Part shown: piece by piece, positions 8,700-17,897 of the stretch
Layout: each line of letters starts with the position of its first letter
How positions within the stretch are numbered: the stretch's first letter is position 1
Assembly: GCF_014191875.1 (NCBI RefSeq)
Contig: NZ_JACHXD010000004.1
Span: 337,652 to 401,651, forward strand
DNA length: 64,000 bases
Reading direction: 5' to 3'
Source of the DNA: Pseudoduganella violacea
GTDB lineage: Bacteria; Pseudomonadota; Gammaproteobacteria; Burkholderiales; Burkholderiaceae_D
The notes under the pieces: generated by a model
Told to the model about the DNA's origin: nothing
The model's input: the letters and a program-made list of their open reading frames with translations, nothing else
Databases searched by the model: none
Made by a program: the position numbers and the translations under genes

Positions 8700-8990
8700 T
8701 TAAACAGCACGAAAATCAATGATGTGAAACACCAGGCTTTTGCTATTGCGGCTTTTCTTGGCCAGAAATCCCCTGAACTCATACATGCCCCCGAGGGCTG
8801 CCTGGCTGAAGCGGCTCGAAATTTCGCCGGCGGCTACCGCGGCAATTTCAAACTCGGTCAGGCGGGCGATGCCGGCCTCCATCTGCTGCGAGCGGTGCTG
8901 TAAAACAGCATTCACGATCGGCAGGCCGGCCGGGGTATACCGCAGCATTTCCCGTTCGGCGATGAGGGCGACAAACTGTGTCTGGTTCAG
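8700..8990 (-). CDS. priB: Primosomal replication protein N (PriB), CTG start
   Basis: 96-residue single-strand DNA-binding OB-fold protein that takes part in replication restart with PriA and DnaT. The core -MLRYTPAGLPIVNAVLQH- is the PriB signature. The first ATG in frame (8948) falls inside this conserved N-terminal strand and would cut about 14 residues. Upstream the frame reads -NQTQFVALIAERE-, which matches PriB, and is preceded by CTG at 8990 with GGGAAAG about 4 bases before it. No ATG, GTG or TTG lies between that point and the in-frame stop of rpsF. A CTG start is therefore the best reading. The gene is 18 bases downstream of rpsF. Confidence 0.88.
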   Translation of the reverse strand: MNQTQFVALIAEREMLRYTPAGLPIVNAVLQHRSQQMEAGIARLTEFEIAAVAAGEISSRFSQAALGGMYEFRGFLAKKSRNSKSLVFHIIDFRAV

Positions 8991-9008
8991 TTGCTTTCCC
9001 GGGCAGAA

Positions 9009-9395
9009 TTAAGCGGCAGCGGCGGCAGGAGCGGCTGGGGCTTCGGCGCGATGGCTCTTGGCCGCGTCTTCACGCTGTACCGATTTCATCATCGGCGAAG
9101 GAGCGGTTTCCGCTTTCTTCATTTTCACGGTCAGGTGACGCAGCACGGCATCATTGAATTTGAATGCGGTTTCCAGTTCGACCAGGGTCTCGTTGTCGCA
9201 TTCGATGTTCAGGCAGATGTAGTGTGCTTTAGCCAGTTTCTGGATCGAGTACGCCATTTGACGGCGGCCCCAATCTTCCACGCGGTGCACGTTACCGCCG
9301 CGCGAGGTCACGCTGGCTTTGTAACGTTCGATCATCGCGGGCACTTGCTCGCTTTGGTCCGGATGGACGATAAATACGATTTCATAGTGACGCAT
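9009..9395 (-). CDS. rpsF: 30S ribosomal protein S6
   Basis: 128-residue S6: [19 protein letters not shown] at the start, then [13 protein letters not shown] and [11 protein letters not shown], all typical. After about residue 100 comes a low-complexity tail ending in an alanine-rich run (-AAPAAAAA-), common in betaproteobacterial S6. It is the first gene of the rpsF-priB-rpsR-rplI unit. GGGAG lies about 8 bases before the ATG. Confidence 0.97.
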   Translation of the reverse strand: MRHYEIVFIVHPDQSEQVPAMIERYKASVTSRGGNVHRVEDWGRRQMAYSIQKLAKAHYICLNIECDNETLVELETAFKFNDAVLRHLTVKMKKAETAPSPMMKSVQREDAAKSHRAEAPAAPAAAAA

Positions 9396-9469
9396 GAAAA
9401 CTCCCTTAAGGACTGTAAAAAATAGCCCACCCCGGCGTCAAGACGAGTGTGGGAAGAGGTAAGCCCGCA

Positions 9470-9498
9470 AGCATAGCAGCTTTTGCGCGCCAACTCAA
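9470..9498 (-). promoter_or_regulatory. Candidate sigma-70 promoter of the rpsF unit
   Basis: On the minus strand TTGAGT (9493-9498) and TATGCT (9470-9475) are separated by exactly 17 bases, about 75 bases before the rpsF start. No other good pair was seen in this intergenic region. Assignment is by consensus match only. Confidence 0.45.
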
Positions 9499-9590
9499 GC
9501 CGCTGGGGGACGCCGGGCCGCGCCCCGAGAGGGAAGCAAGATGAAAATATTTCGCCAAAAACAAGAAATCCCCTTGCAATCGGCGCCCCA

Positions 9591-9606
9591 CTGTACAAAA
9601 ATACAG
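9591..9606. promoter_or_regulatory. LexA (SOS) box of lexA
   Basis: CTGTACAAAAATACAG fits the CTGT-N8-ACAG operator and lies 28 bases before the lexA ATG, as expected for autorepression. A -35-like TTGCAA lies at 9574-9579 just upstream. Confidence 0.9.
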
Positions 9607-9633
9607 TCTGTCTATATCCACAGCTACCGCATC

Positions 9634-10275
9634 ATGATCAAGCTCACTGCAAGGCAAGAACAAATTCTCAACCTGATCAAGGATGCCATCACCAATACCG
9701 GCTTCCCGCCCACCCGCGCCGAGATTGCGGCCGAGCTGGGCTTCAAGTCCGCCAACGCGGCCGAAGAGCATTTGAAGGCGCTGGCGCGCAAGGGCGCCAT
9801 CGAAATCACGGCCGGCACCTCGCGCGGCATCCGCCTGCTGGGCGGTCATGCCGACGCCCCGGCCGTTGCCGCCGCGCCCGCCACGCCGCTGCTGGCCCTG
9901 CCGCTGATCGGCCGCGTGGCCGCCGGCTCGCCGATTCTGGCGCAGGAAAACCTGGAAACCAGCTACAACGTCGACCCGGGACTGTTCTCGGCCAAGCCCG
10001 ACTTCCTGCTCAAGGTGCGCGGCGAATCGATGCGCGACATCGGCATCATGGACGGCGACCTGCTGGCCGTAAAAAAAGTCGATAGCGCCAAGAACGGCCA
10101 GATCGTCGTGGCCCGCATCGGCAACGAAGTGACGGTCAAGCGCTACCGCAAGACCGGCAGCACCATCGAGCTGCTGCCCGAGAATCCCGACTTCAAGATC
10201 ATCACCGTCCACCCCGAAGCCGACGAATTCGCGCTCGAAGGCCTGGCCGTCGGCCTGCTGCGCAGCTGGCACTGA
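9634..10275 (+). CDS. lexA: LexA repressor, SOS response
   Basis: 213-residue repressor-protease. Residues 1-65 are the winged helix-turn-helix ([16 protein letters not shown], [15 protein letters not shown]). The C-terminal peptidase domain has the self-cleavage site Ala97-Gly98 within -GRVAAGSP-, catalytic Ser132 (-GESMRD-) and Lys169 (-VTVKRY-), the same 37-residue spacing as in E. coli. The ATG at 9634 is chosen because it begins the family N-terminus; the frame is open further upstream, but that stretch includes the SOS box. It represses SOS genes until RecA-stimulated autocleavage. An SOS box precedes it, so it is autoregulated. Confidence 0.97.
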   Translation: MIKLTARQEQILNLIKDAITNTGFPPTRAEIAAELGFKSANAAEEHLKALARKGAIEITAGTSRGIRLLGGHADAPAVAAAPATPLLALPLIGRVAAGSPILAQENLETSYNVDPGLFSAKPDFLLKVRGESMRDIGIMDGDLLAVKKVDSAKNGQIVVARIGNEVTVKRYRKTGSTIELLPENPDFKIITVHPEADEFALEGLAVGLLRSWH

Positions 10276-10281
10276 GCCGGC

Positions 10282-10818
10282 TTACTGCTTGCCCTTCAGG
10301 ATGCGCATGCGCTCGGCCGTGTCCTGATGGTTCTTCACCGTGCTCAGTTTGGCCGCCTCGGCGTTGACATAGGCATCGGTCTTTTCCTTCCAGGCCGCGC
10401 TGGCGGCCAGCACGGCTTGCAGCGTCTCCTCGCCCTCCTCCGACAGCACCTGGTACACCCGGCCCATGCGCTGCTTGGCCTGCGCCAATTCGGCCGGCGT
10501 CATCAAGGCTTGCAGCTCCGCCGGAATGCCCTTGCCCACCGGTAGCGCGTCGTTCAAGCCCTGGACAAAGCGGTTATAGCAAGCCAGCCAGGCATCGACC
10601 GACTGGCCCACCGCCGCGATTTCCGCCTTGGTGCGCGACAGCTCGGGGAAGACGGGGCGCGCGCACTGGAACTTCTCCAGCTCCACATCATTGCCCTCGT
10701 ACTGGCTCAGATAGAAATCGATGTCCGCCTTGCGCGCCGCGCGATCCGCCGCTTCAGCCGCCCAAAGATTGGGCAGGCAAGCCAAGGTCAGCAATGCCAG
10801 AGTAATCCGCTTCATCAT
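10282..10818 (-). CDS. Secreted or periplasmic protein of unknown function
   Basis: 178-residue protein with an N-terminal signal peptide (-MMKRITLALLTLACLPNLWA- then AEA, a plausible signal peptidase I site). The mature part is helical and charged, with two cysteines (in -FQCARP- and -WLACYNR-) that could pair in the periplasm. No family is recognised. It ends 6 bases after the convergent lexA stop. Its ribosome site (GGGAGATG overlapping the start) is good, so it is likely a real gene. Confidence 0.7.
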   Translation of the reverse strand: MMKRITLALLTLACLPNLWAAEAADRAARKADIDFYLSQYEGNDVELEKFQCARPVFPELSRTKAEIAAVGQSVDAWLACYNRFVQGLNDALPVGKGIPAELQALMTPAELAQAKQRMGRVYQVLSEEGEETLQAVLAASAAWKEKTDAYVNAEAAKLSTVKNHQDTAERMRILKGKQ

Positions 10819-10882
10819 CTCCCTTTCGTTTTTATTGCCATATCCGCCTATTTAATCACTTTTCATTTGCAAGAAAAACAAA

Positions 10883-10941
10883 ACAGTCGAGCCCGTGTCC
10901 ACCTTGGTGCCTGGCACCAGGGTGGACACAGGCTCGACTGT
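10883..10941. repeat. 59-bp palindrome (repeat class B)
   Basis: Two 29-base arms starting ACAGTCGAGCC and ending TGGTGCC, with only two mismatches, meet around a single T. The inner part (GTGTCCACC ... GGTGGACAC around TGGTGCC/GGCACCA) resembles the core of the 39-bp class A units. It sits between a minus-strand gene start and the metZ stop and could act as a strong hairpin after metZ. A related palindrome lies at 36915-36974. Confidence 0.85.
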
Positions 10942-10961
10942 GGCGGAGATGAAACGCTGGC

Positions 10962-12194
10962 TTAGGCGTCGAGGGCGCTGGCGAAGTCGTCGAGCAGGTC
11001 GGCGGGGTCTTCGATGCCGACGGAGACGCGGATCAGGGATTCGGCTATGCCCATCGAGGCGCGGCGTTCGGCGCCCATCTCGTAGAAAATGGTGTGGGCG
11101 ACGGGGATCACCAGGGTGCGCGTGTCGCCGAGGTTGGACGCCGGCACGGCCAGCTTCAGGCGATTCAGGTAGTCGAAGCAGTCGATGCCGTCTTTGAGCT
11201 CAAAACTCAACAGCGAACCGTAGCTCTTGAACAGCTCCTTGGCGATGCCGTGCTGGGGATGCGATTCCAGGCCGGGATAATAGACGGCGGCCACGCGTTC
11301 GTCCTGCTCCAGCAGGCGCGCCAGGGCCAGGGCGTTGGCGCAGGTGCGCTCCATGCGCAGGGCCAGGGTTTCGGCGCCGACGGCGATGTGGTGGGCCGCT
11401 TCCGGCCCCAGCGCCGCGCCGAAGTCACGCAGGCCCTTGGCGCGGATCTGGGCGATGCCCCACTGCGCCGGCGCGGCCTTTTTGTAGTTCTCGTAGATGT
11501 TGGGGAACTTGCTCCAGTCGTAGGCGCCGGTGTCGGTCAGGCTGCCGCCCAGGGCGTGGCCATGGCCGCCAATCGACTTGGTCAGCGAGTTGACCACCAG
11601 GCCCGCGCCCACGTCCTTGGGTCGGAACAGATAGGGCGTGGTCATGGTGTTGTCCACCACGTAGAGAATGCCGCGCTGGGCGCACAGTTCGCCGATGCGT
11701 TTCAGATCGGCGATCTGGGTGCGCGGGTTGGCCACGGTTTCAACGAAGACGATGCGGGTTTCCGGTTTCAGCGCCGCTTCAACATTGGCGACGCCGGTGG
11801 CGTCGACAAAGTCCACGCCCACGCCCTGCCCCGCCACCGTCTGCCACATCGAGTTGGTGTTCCCGAACAGGAAGGCCGAGGACACCATATGGTCGCCGGC
11901 GCGCAGCAAAGCCTGGAACACGGCGCCGATGGCGCCCATGCCGGTCGAGAAGCACAGCGTGGCGACGCCCTGCTCCATCTTGTTGACCTTGTCCTCCAGC
12001 GCCGAGACGGTGGGATTGCCCTGGCGGCCGTAGCGGAAGCCCGGCTCCTTGCCCTGGAACACCGACGCCAACTGGCGCGCATCGGCATAGCCGAAGGCGA
12101 CCGAGGTGTGCACCGGCTTGTGCAGCGAACCCTGCTCGATCGTCTTTTGACGGTCGTTGTGCAGGATGGTGGTGGTGAAACCGTAGTTCTTCAT
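10962..12194 (-). CDS. metZ: O-succinylhomoserine sulfhydrylase
   Basis: 410-residue PLP enzyme of the Cys/Met metabolism family, which makes homocysteine from O-succinylhomoserine and sulfide. The PLP lysine is Lys206 in -NSLTKSIGGHGH-; the -FRYGRQGNPT- and -VDNTMTTPYLF- motifs fit the MetZ branch. The ATG at 12194 shares a base with the stop of purF (TAATG), so the two are translationally coupled; purF-metZ is a usual pair in betaproteobacteria. The alternative, O-acetylhomoserine as substrate, cannot be excluded from sequence alone. Confidence 0.92.
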   Translation of the reverse strand: MKNYGFTTTILHNDRQKTIEQGSLHKPVHTSVAFGYADARQLASVFQGKEPGFRYGRQGNPTVSALEDKVNKMEQGVATLCFSTGMGAIGAVFQALLRAGDHMVSSAFLFGNTNSMWQTVAGQGVGVDFVDATGVANVEAALKPETRIVFVETVANPRTQIADLKRIGELCAQRGILYVVDNTMTTPYLFRPKDVGAGLVVNSLTKSIGGHGHALGGSLTDTGAYDWSKFPNIYENYKKAAPAQWGIAQIRAKGLRDFGAALGPEAAHHIAVGAETLALRMERTCANALALARLLEQDERVAAVYYPGLESHPQHGIAKELFKSYGSLLSFELKDGIDCFDYLNRLKLAVPASNLGDTRTLVIPVAHTIFYEMGAERRASMGIAESLIRVSVGIEDPADLLDDFASALDA

Positions 12195-13717
12195 TACGCT
12201 TCCGTGGTGGCGATATTCAGATTGAGCTGGGTGCGCGCTGCGTCCTCGGCGCCCTTCTCTTTCGGATGGTGGCGCGCGTATTCCAGCTTGTCCAGGTAAT
12301 CGGCCGACACGTCGCCGGTGACGTACACGCCGTCGAAGCAGGACGCCTCGAACTTGGTCAGCGCCGGATTGACGTCGGCAATCGACTGCTTCAGCGCGTC
12401 GATGTCCTGGTACACCAGGTAGTCGGCGGTGATTTCCTTGCACACTTCCTCGGTGGTGCGGCCGTAGGCGATCAGCTCATCGCGGGTCGGCATGTCGATG
12501 CCGTACACGTTCGGGTAGATCACCGGCGGCGCGGCGGAGGCGAAGATCACTTTCTTGGCGCCGGCTTCGCGCGCCATCTGCACGATCTCGCGGCTGGTGG
12601 TGCCGCGCACGATGGAGTCATCCACCAGCAGCACGTTCTTGCCCTTGAATTCGTCGCCGATGGCGTTCAGCTTCTGGCGCACCGATTTCTTGCGCGCGGC
12701 CTGGCCCGGCATGATGAAGGTGCGGCCGATGTAGCGGTTCTTGATGAAGCCTTCGCGGTATTCCACGCCCAGGCGCAGCGCCAGCTGGATGGCGGCCGGA
12801 CGCGAGGAGTCTGGAATCGGCATCACCACGTCGATATCGCCGTCCGGGATTTCGCGCTTGATCTTCTCGGCCAGGTACTCGCCCATTTTCAGGCGGGTGG
12901 CGTACACCGAGGCGCCGTCGATCACGGAGTCGGGACGGGCCAGGTAGACGAATTCAAACACGCAAGGATTGAGCGATGGATTGTCGGCGCAGATCTGCGA
13001 ATGCAGTTTGTTGTCGGCGTCGATGAAGATGGCCTCGCCCGGCGCCACGTCGCGCACGAAGCGGAAGCCCACGCCTTCCAGCGCCACCGATTCGGAGGCG
13101 ATCAGGTACTCGACGCCTTCAGGGGTTTCGTTTACGCCCAGGCACAGCGGACGGATGCCGAAAGGATCGCGGAAGCCCAGCATGCCGACGCCGGCGATCT
13201 GCGCCACGGCCGCATAGCCGCCGCGCACGCGGCGGTTCAGCACCGTCACGGCCTGGAACAGGGTGGCCGGTTCCAGCGAGTAGCCGGTGGTGGCTTTCTG
13301 GATTTCGTGGGCCAGCACGTTGAGCAGCACTTCCGAGTCGGAATCGGTGTTGATGTGGCGGCGGTCGTTCTTGAACATCTCGTTCTTGAGCTGTTCCCAG
13401 TTGGTCAGGTTGCCGTTGTGGGCCAGGGTGATGCCGAACGGCGCGTTGACGTAGAACGGCTGCGCTTCTTCCTCGCTGGACGAGCCGGCGGTCGGATAGC
13501 GGCAATGGCCGATGCCGGAATTGCCCATCAGCGCGCGCATATTCCGGGTGCGGAACACGTCGCGCACCAGGCCATTGGCCTTGTGCATGGAGAACATGCT
13601 GCTGTGATTGGTTGCGATGCCCGCCGCATCCTGGCCGCGGTGCTGCAGCAGCAGCAATGCGTCATACAGCAGTTGATTGACGGGTTGGTGGGAAACGACG
13701 CCGACGATGCCACACAT
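12194..13717 (-). CDS. purF: Amidophosphoribosyltransferase
   Basis: 507-residue first enzyme of purine synthesis, making phosphoribosylamine from PRPP and glutamine. The N-terminal nucleophile is Cys2 (-MCGIVGVVS-) with [11 protein letters not shown] and [14 protein letters not shown]. The phosphoribosyltransferase domain has the PRPP loop [17 protein letters not shown]. Unlike many PurF proteins, no long propeptide precedes the cysteine. The gene is 39 bases downstream of cvpA and coupled to metZ. Confidence 0.97.
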   Translation of the reverse strand: MCGIVGVVSHQPVNQLLYDALLLLQHRGQDAAGIATNHSSMFSMHKANGLVRDVFRTRNMRALMGNSGIGHCRYPTAGSSSEEEAQPFYVNAPFGITLAHNGNLTNWEQLKNEMFKNDRRHINTDSDSEVLLNVLAHEIQKATTGYSLEPATLFQAVTVLNRRVRGGYAAVAQIAGVGMLGFRDPFGIRPLCLGVNETPEGVEYLIASESVALEGVGFRFVRDVAPGEAIFIDADNKLHSQICADNPSLNPCVFEFVYLARPDSVIDGASVYATRLKMGEYLAEKIKREIPDGDIDVVMPIPDSSRPAAIQLALRLGVEYREGFIKNRYIGRTFIMPGQAARKKSVRQKLNAIGDEFKGKNVLLVDDSIVRGTTSREIVQMAREAGAKKVIFASAAPPVIYPNVYGIDMPTRDELIAYGRTTEEVCKEITADYLVYQDIDALKQSIADVNPALTKFEASCFDGVYVTGDVSADYLDKLEYARHHPKEKGAEDAARTQLNLNIATTEA

Positions 13718-13756
13718 GGAAGCTGCTCCTAGACTGGTGCTACGGATTTAAAGAAT

Positions 13757-14245
13757 TCAGTAATGCACATGCTGCGCGTATTCAGCAGGCAGGAAAGGTT
13801 TCAGGGTACGCACGCCGGATTCCGCCAAGGGACTCAACAGCGCGTTTTTCCAGAAATCCTGCTGCGGGATGGTGGTCATCCCGCACAATATGACGGCGGC
13901 CAGCACGATCAGCAAGCCGCGGCCGAAGCCGAACAGGCTGCCCAGGCCACGGTCGGCCAGGGTCAGGCCGCCGGCCTTGATCAGGGCGTCGACGGCCAGC
14001 GTGAATAGGCTCATCAGGATGCGCGTGCCGATAAACAGGGCGATGAAGGCCAGGATCAGGCGCAGCACTTCGCCCGGCACGGAAGCCGGCAGCATCAGCG
14101 CCAGCTGGGCGCCGTAGGCATTGGCGACGACAAAGGCAATAATCCAGCTGGCCAGCGAGAGCATCTCGCGCACCAGGCCGCGCATGGTGCTGATGACCAC
14201 TGAGGCGATCAGCACGAATATCACCAGATAATCGAAAATCGTCAC
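13757..14245 (-). CDS. cvpA: CvpA family membrane protein
   Basis: 162-residue inner-membrane protein with four hydrophobic segments (starting -MTIFDYLVIFVLIASVVIS-) and the family motif -RGLVREMLSLASWI-, then -DRGLGSLFGFGRGLLIV-. CvpA was first linked to colicin V production and later to envelope homeostasis. The position immediately before purF is conserved across proteobacteria. It lies 29 bases downstream of the SPOR-domain gene. Confidence 0.94.
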   Translation of the reverse strand: MTIFDYLVIFVLIASVVISTMRGLVREMLSLASWIIAFVVANAYGAQLALMLPASVPGEVLRLILAFIALFIGTRILMSLFTLAVDALIKAGGLTLADRGLGSLFGFGRGLLIVLAAVILCGMTTIPQQDFWKNALLSPLAESGVRTLKPFLPAEYAQHVHY

Positions 14246-14274
14246 TTCAGTCAGGTCCGTTCAGTATGCGGGGC

Positions 14275-15330
14275 TTAGACGGGAACCAGGCTGCCGTTCA
14301 GGCCCATCTTGCTCAGCTTGGCGCGGACCTTTTCCGCTTCCTCCTTGCTGGCAAAGGGTCCGACGCGGACACGGGTGCGTTCGCCGTTGGCTGTATTCAC
14401 CTTCTGCGAATAGGACTTGATGCCGGCGTCGCGCAGCTTGCCCTGCAGTTCGTCCACCTTGTCCTGCGCCGCCAGCGCCGCGACCTGGATCACATACTTG
14501 CTGCCGCTGTCGGCGGCGGCCGGCTTGCCTTCCAGGATGGCCAGGGCGCGCGCATCCTCGCTGTGGGCGGGTTTGGCGTCCTTCGGTTCCGGCTTGGCCT
14601 CGGCATGCTTGGGCTCCGTGTGCTTGGGTTCGGGCTTGGCTTCCGGCTTCTCGTGCTTGTCTTTGGATTCTTTCGCTTCCGGCTTGTGTTCAGCCTTGGC
14701 AGTCTTGGTGTCGGCGGCTTTTGGCGCCTCTTTCACTTCCGCTTTTGGCGGCTTGACAGGTTCGGCCAGCTTCACTTCGCTGACGGTATGGGCGGCGGTC
14801 GCCGTTGGCGTGGCGGCCGGCTTGGCGCTTGGCGTCACTTGCGCGGCGGCGGGTGCGGCCGAGGGTGCGGCCGACATCGCGGCAGGCTTGGCCGCCGGCT
14901 CGTTGACGATTTCCTCGCTCTGGTCGAGGGCGGCGCCCGGCGCCACGCGCGATTCGGGCGCGGATGCCGCAGGAGCGGGCGCGCCCTGCTCCAATGGCTT
15001 GTCTTTCGATGGAATCTGCAGGGCGATATCGTTGGCGACCGGGCGCGGTTCCGAGTCCAGCACCATGGGCAGGCCGATGACGACGGCCAGCGCCAGCGCG
15101 ATGGCGCCGACCAGGCGGCGGCGCGCGCGTTTTTTCTCAGGCAGCACCGGATCGGCGGCGTCGCGGCCGGCGCGCGCGCGGCTGCCGCGGGTGGCGCCGC
15201 CCGCATGCGAGGCACGCTTGGAACGGGCTGTTTTTTCAAGCACCGACTGGTCGTCGGCTGCGCGGTAATAGCCACTGTCTTCGCCAGTGGACTCTTGCTT
15301 GTTTTTGCCAAATTTCGAGAACAAGCCCAT
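14275..15330 (-). CDS. SPOR-domain cell envelope protein
   Basis: 351-residue single-pass protein. A basic N-terminal cytoplasmic part (1-70) is followed by one membrane segment (about 72-91, -VGAIALALAVVIGLPMVL-), a long Ala/Pro/Lys/Glu-rich periplasmic linker (about 100-265), and a C-terminal SPOR domain (about 270-350, with -VRVGPFASKEEAEKVRAKL-). SPOR domains bind denuded peptidoglycan at the division septum, so a DedD/FtsN-like division role is likely. It stands between folC and cvpA, the normal DedD position. Confidence 0.88.
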   Translation of the reverse strand: MGLFSKFGKNKQESTGEDSGYYRAADDQSVLEKTARSKRASHAGGATRGSRARAGRDAADPVLPEKKRARRRLVGAIALALAVVIGLPMVLDSEPRPVANDIALQIPSKDKPLEQGAPAPAASAPESRVAPGAALDQSEEIVNEPAAKPAAMSAAPSAAPAAAQVTPSAKPAATPTATAAHTVSEVKLAEPVKPPKAEVKEAPKAADTKTAKAEHKPEAKESKDKHEKPEAKPEPKHTEPKHAEAKPEPKDAKPAHSEDARALAILEGKPAAADSGSKYVIQVAALAAQDKVDELQGKLRDAGIKSYSQKVNTANGERTRVRVGPFASKEEAEKVRAKLSKMGLNGSLVPV

Positions 15331-15365
15331 GCGTGATTATCTCTGTCAGTGCGTCAATCGGTGCG

Positions 15366-16655
15366 TCAGTGGAGTGCGGATTTTTGCGCGGCCATGACGC
15401 CGGCGACAGTCAGGAATGATCCGAAGACCACAATTCTATCATTCTCGCCGGCTCGGCTGATCGCATTTGCGAACGCCTGGGCCGGATCATCGAAAATATT
15501 GACGGTTTTTTCATGCTGGTCCGGCTGAATCATCTGCACCTTGGCCGCCAGCTCGGAAGCGGTAGCCGCGCGCGGCGAGGGCAGCGTGCACAGGCACCAG
15601 TGGTCCACATGCTCGGACATGGCCTTGATCACGCCGTCGATATCCTTGTCGTGCATGGAGCCGAACACCGCGTAGGTGTAGGGGTGGTAGCCCATATTGC
15701 CCAGATTCTGGTTCAGCGCCGCCGCCGCGTGCGGATTGTGCGCCACATCGTAAATCACCGAAGGACGGCCCGGCAGCACCTGGAAGCGGCCCGGCAATTC
15801 CACCGTCACCAGGCCATGGCGCACTTCCTGCGCGCCCACCGGCAGCTCCAGCTTGAGCGCTTCCAGCGCGGCCAGCGCGGCCGAGGCGTTCAGCAGCTGG
15901 TTGGCGCCGCGCAGGCTCGGATAAGCCAGCGAATTGCGGCGCATGCCGCGGCCGCCGTAATTCCACTGCTGCTTGTCGCCCGAATAATTGAAATCGCGAC
16001 CCATCAGCCACAGGTCGGCGCCGATTTCCGTCGCGTGGTCGATCAGCGCCTGCGGCGGCACCGGGTCGCTGCAAATGGCCGTTTTGCCGGTGCGGAAAAT
16101 GCCGGCCTTCTCGAAGCCGATCTGCTCGCGCGTGCCGCCCAGGTAATCGACGTGGTCGATATCCACGCTGGTGACGATGGAAACATCGGCATCGATCACG
16201 TTCACCGCGTCCAGGCGGCCGCCCAGGCCCACTTCCAGGATCGCCACATCCAGGCCGGCGTGCGCCAGCAGGTGCAGGATGGCCAGGGTGGTGAATTCGA
16301 AATAGGTCAGCGGCGTATCGCCGCGCACCGCTTCCACCGCGTTGAAGCTGGCCACCAGCTCGGCGTCGCTGGCCATATCGCCATTGAGGCGGGCGCGCTC
16401 GTTAAAGTGCAGGAAGTGCGGCTTGATATACAGGCCGGTCTTGTAACCGGCGCGCATCAGGATCGACTCCAGCATGGAGCAGGTCGAGCCCTTGCCATTG
16501 GTGCCGGCCACCATGATGACCGGACAGCTGAACTGCAGCCGCATGCGTTCCTTGACGGCGCGCACGCGCTCCAGGCCCATATTGATCACGGTTTCGGCGT
16601 GGCGCGATTCCAGCAGCGCGAGCCAGTCATTCAGAGTACTCGGGAGATTGGTCAT
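15366..16655 (-). CDS. folC: Bifunctional folylpolyglutamate / dihydrofolate synthase
   Basis: 429-residue Mur-ligase-like enzyme that adds glutamate to dihydropteroate and to folates. The ATP loop is -MVAGTNGKGSTCSMLES-, and -DVAILEVGLGGRLDAVNV- and -YDVAHNPHAAAAL- are family signatures. The ATG at 16655 is chosen from the -MTNLPSTLNDWLALLE- family start; an in-frame TTG at 16676 is possible, and neither has a strong ribosome site. It lies 76 bases downstream of accD. Confidence 0.95.
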   Translation of the reverse strand: MTNLPSTLNDWLALLESRHAETVINMGLERVRAVKERMRLQFSCPVIMVAGTNGKGSTCSMLESILMRAGYKTGLYIKPHFLHFNERARLNGDMASDAELVASFNAVEAVRGDTPLTYFEFTTLAILHLLAHAGLDVAILEVGLGGRLDAVNVIDADVSIVTSVDIDHVDYLGGTREQIGFEKAGIFRTGKTAICSDPVPPQALIDHATEIGADLWLMGRDFNYSGDKQQWNYGGRGMRRNSLAYPSLRGANQLLNASAALAALEALKLELPVGAQEVRHGLVTVELPGRFQVLPGRPSVIYDVAHNPHAAAALNQNLGNMGYHPYTYAVFGSMHDKDIDGVIKAMSEHVDHWCLCTLPSPRAATASELAAKVQMIQPDQHEKTVNIFDDPAQAFANAISRAGENDRIVVFGSFLTVAGVMAAQKSALH

Positions 16656-16731
16656 GGCGGGGACTTCAGAAAACAATCGGCACGCAGGCGGCGGAACCGC
16701 TGGCGTGCCGATGGAGGCGGCAAGGAATGGC

Positions 16732-17604
16732 TTAGGCCAGAACCTCGACAGCCTGATTTTGCAGCAGGGCCAGCAGGCGGGCGATTTCTTCGCGCATCTT
16801 GCGGCGGTCGACGATCATATCGACGGCGCCCTTCTGCACCAGGAACTCGGCGCGCTGGAAGCCTTCCGGCAGCTTCTCGCGCACGGTGTTTTCGATCACG
16901 CGCGGGCCGGCGAAACCGATCAGCGCTTTCGGCTCGGCCATCACCACGTCGCCCATGAAGGCGAAGGAAGCGGACACGCCGCCCATGGTCGGATCGGTCA
17001 GCACGCTGATGAAGGGCAGCTTCTTCTCGGACAGCTTGGTCAGCATGGAGGTGGTTTTCGCCATCTGCATCAGCGACAGCAGGCCTTCCTGCATGCGCGC
17101 GCCGCCGGTGGCGGTAATGCAAATGAACGGCACTTTCTGTTCCAGCGCGATCTGGGCGGCGCGCGCGAAGCGTTCGCCGACCACGGAGCCCATGGAACCG
17201 CCCATGAATTCGAATTCGAAGCAAGCCACCACCACCGGCAGGCTCATGATGGAGCCGCCCATGGCGATCAGCGCGTCGGTTTCGCCGGTCGCTTCCATCG
17301 CCTGTTTCAGGCGGTCGGGGTATTTTTTGCTGTCTTTAAACTTGAGCGTATCGACCGGCAGGGTTTCCTGGCCGATTTCATAGCGGCCGCCGGCGTCCAG
17401 CAGCGCGTCGAGGCGCTCGCGGGCGCGGATGCGCATATGGTGGTCGCACTTCGGGCAGACGTGCAGGTTCGATTCCAGATCGGTACGGTATAAAACGGCC
17501 TCGCAGGAGGGGCACTTGACCCACAGACCTTCCGGCATGGTTTTGCGTGCGGCAGCTTCCGAACGCTGAATGCGCGGGGGCAGCAGTTTTTCCAACCAGC
17601 TCAT
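16732..17604 (-). CDS. accD: Acetyl-CoA carboxylase carboxyltransferase subunit beta
   Basis: 290-residue AccD, which with AccA transfers carboxyl from biotin to acetyl-CoA to give malonyl-CoA. The N-terminal zinc ribbon is complete: Cys31, Cys34, Cys50 and Cys53 (-CPSC-, -CPKC-). The crotonase-like core shows [12 protein letters not shown], [18 protein letters not shown] and [12 protein letters not shown]. Gene order accD-folC after trpA is the usual betaproteobacterial one. A repeat locus separates it from trpA. Confidence 0.98.
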   Translation of the reverse strand: MSWLEKLLPPRIQRSEAAARKTMPEGLWVKCPSCEAVLYRTDLESNLHVCPKCDHHMRIRARERLDALLDAGGRYEIGQETLPVDTLKFKDSKKYPDRLKQAMEATGETDALIAMGGSIMSLPVVVACFEFEFMGGSMGSVVGERFARAAQIALEQKVPFICITATGGARMQEGLLSLMQMAKTTSMLTKLSEKKLPFISVLTDPTMGGVSASFAFMGDVVMAEPKALIGFAGPRVIENTVREKLPEGFQRAEFLVQKGAVDMIVDRRKMREEIARLLALLQNQAVEVLA

Positions 17605-17757
17605 AATTTCTCCTCTTGCACTAACTTAGGCCCGCAGTGTAGCCGTTTCTGCCTGCCCTGTCGAACATTGCAATTTGGCAATATTTAAGCTTTATCAGCT
17701 ATTTGGCCGCATCGCCATCGGGCTTGCCGCGTTTGCCGCCGGGCGACGCGCATCCCT

Positions 17758-17886
17758 TTGCGCCAAATCAAACAATGTCCAACCATGGTGTCAGGCACCA
17801 GGGTCGGACATTTTCTGCGCTAGATCAAAGAATGTCCAACCGTGGTGCCTGACACCAGGGTTGGACATTTGTTGAGGGAGATCAAA
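17758..17886. repeat. Palindromic repeat locus 2: two 39-bp units
   Basis: Two more 39-bp class A units (17774-17812 and 17831-17869), each AATGTCCAACC...GGACATT with a GGTGTCAGGCACC-like core, the second in opposite orientation. Flanks GCGCCAAATCAAACAATG and GCGCTAGATCAAAGAATG repeat those of locus 1. It lies in the 293-bp gap between the accD start and the trpA stop. Apart from the repeat nothing else is recognised in that gap. Confidence 0.85.
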
Positions 17887-17897
17887 CCTGCGCGTCC

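Noticed and set aside
9396..9470. S6:S18-binding leader motif before rpsF
   Set aside because: A GCCGGGG segment is present but the needed stem with CCG bulge could not be drawn convincingly.
10883..11197. Open frames running through palindromic repeats here and at 4400-4973, with recurring peptides like CPTLVSGTR
   Set aside because: The peptides come from the DNA repeats; the frames lack conserved domains and good ribosome sites, and differ between loci.
11094..13732. Long open frames opposite metZ and purF
   Set aside because: High-GC antisense shadows of well-identified genes; His/Gln/Arg-rich composition and no family similarity.
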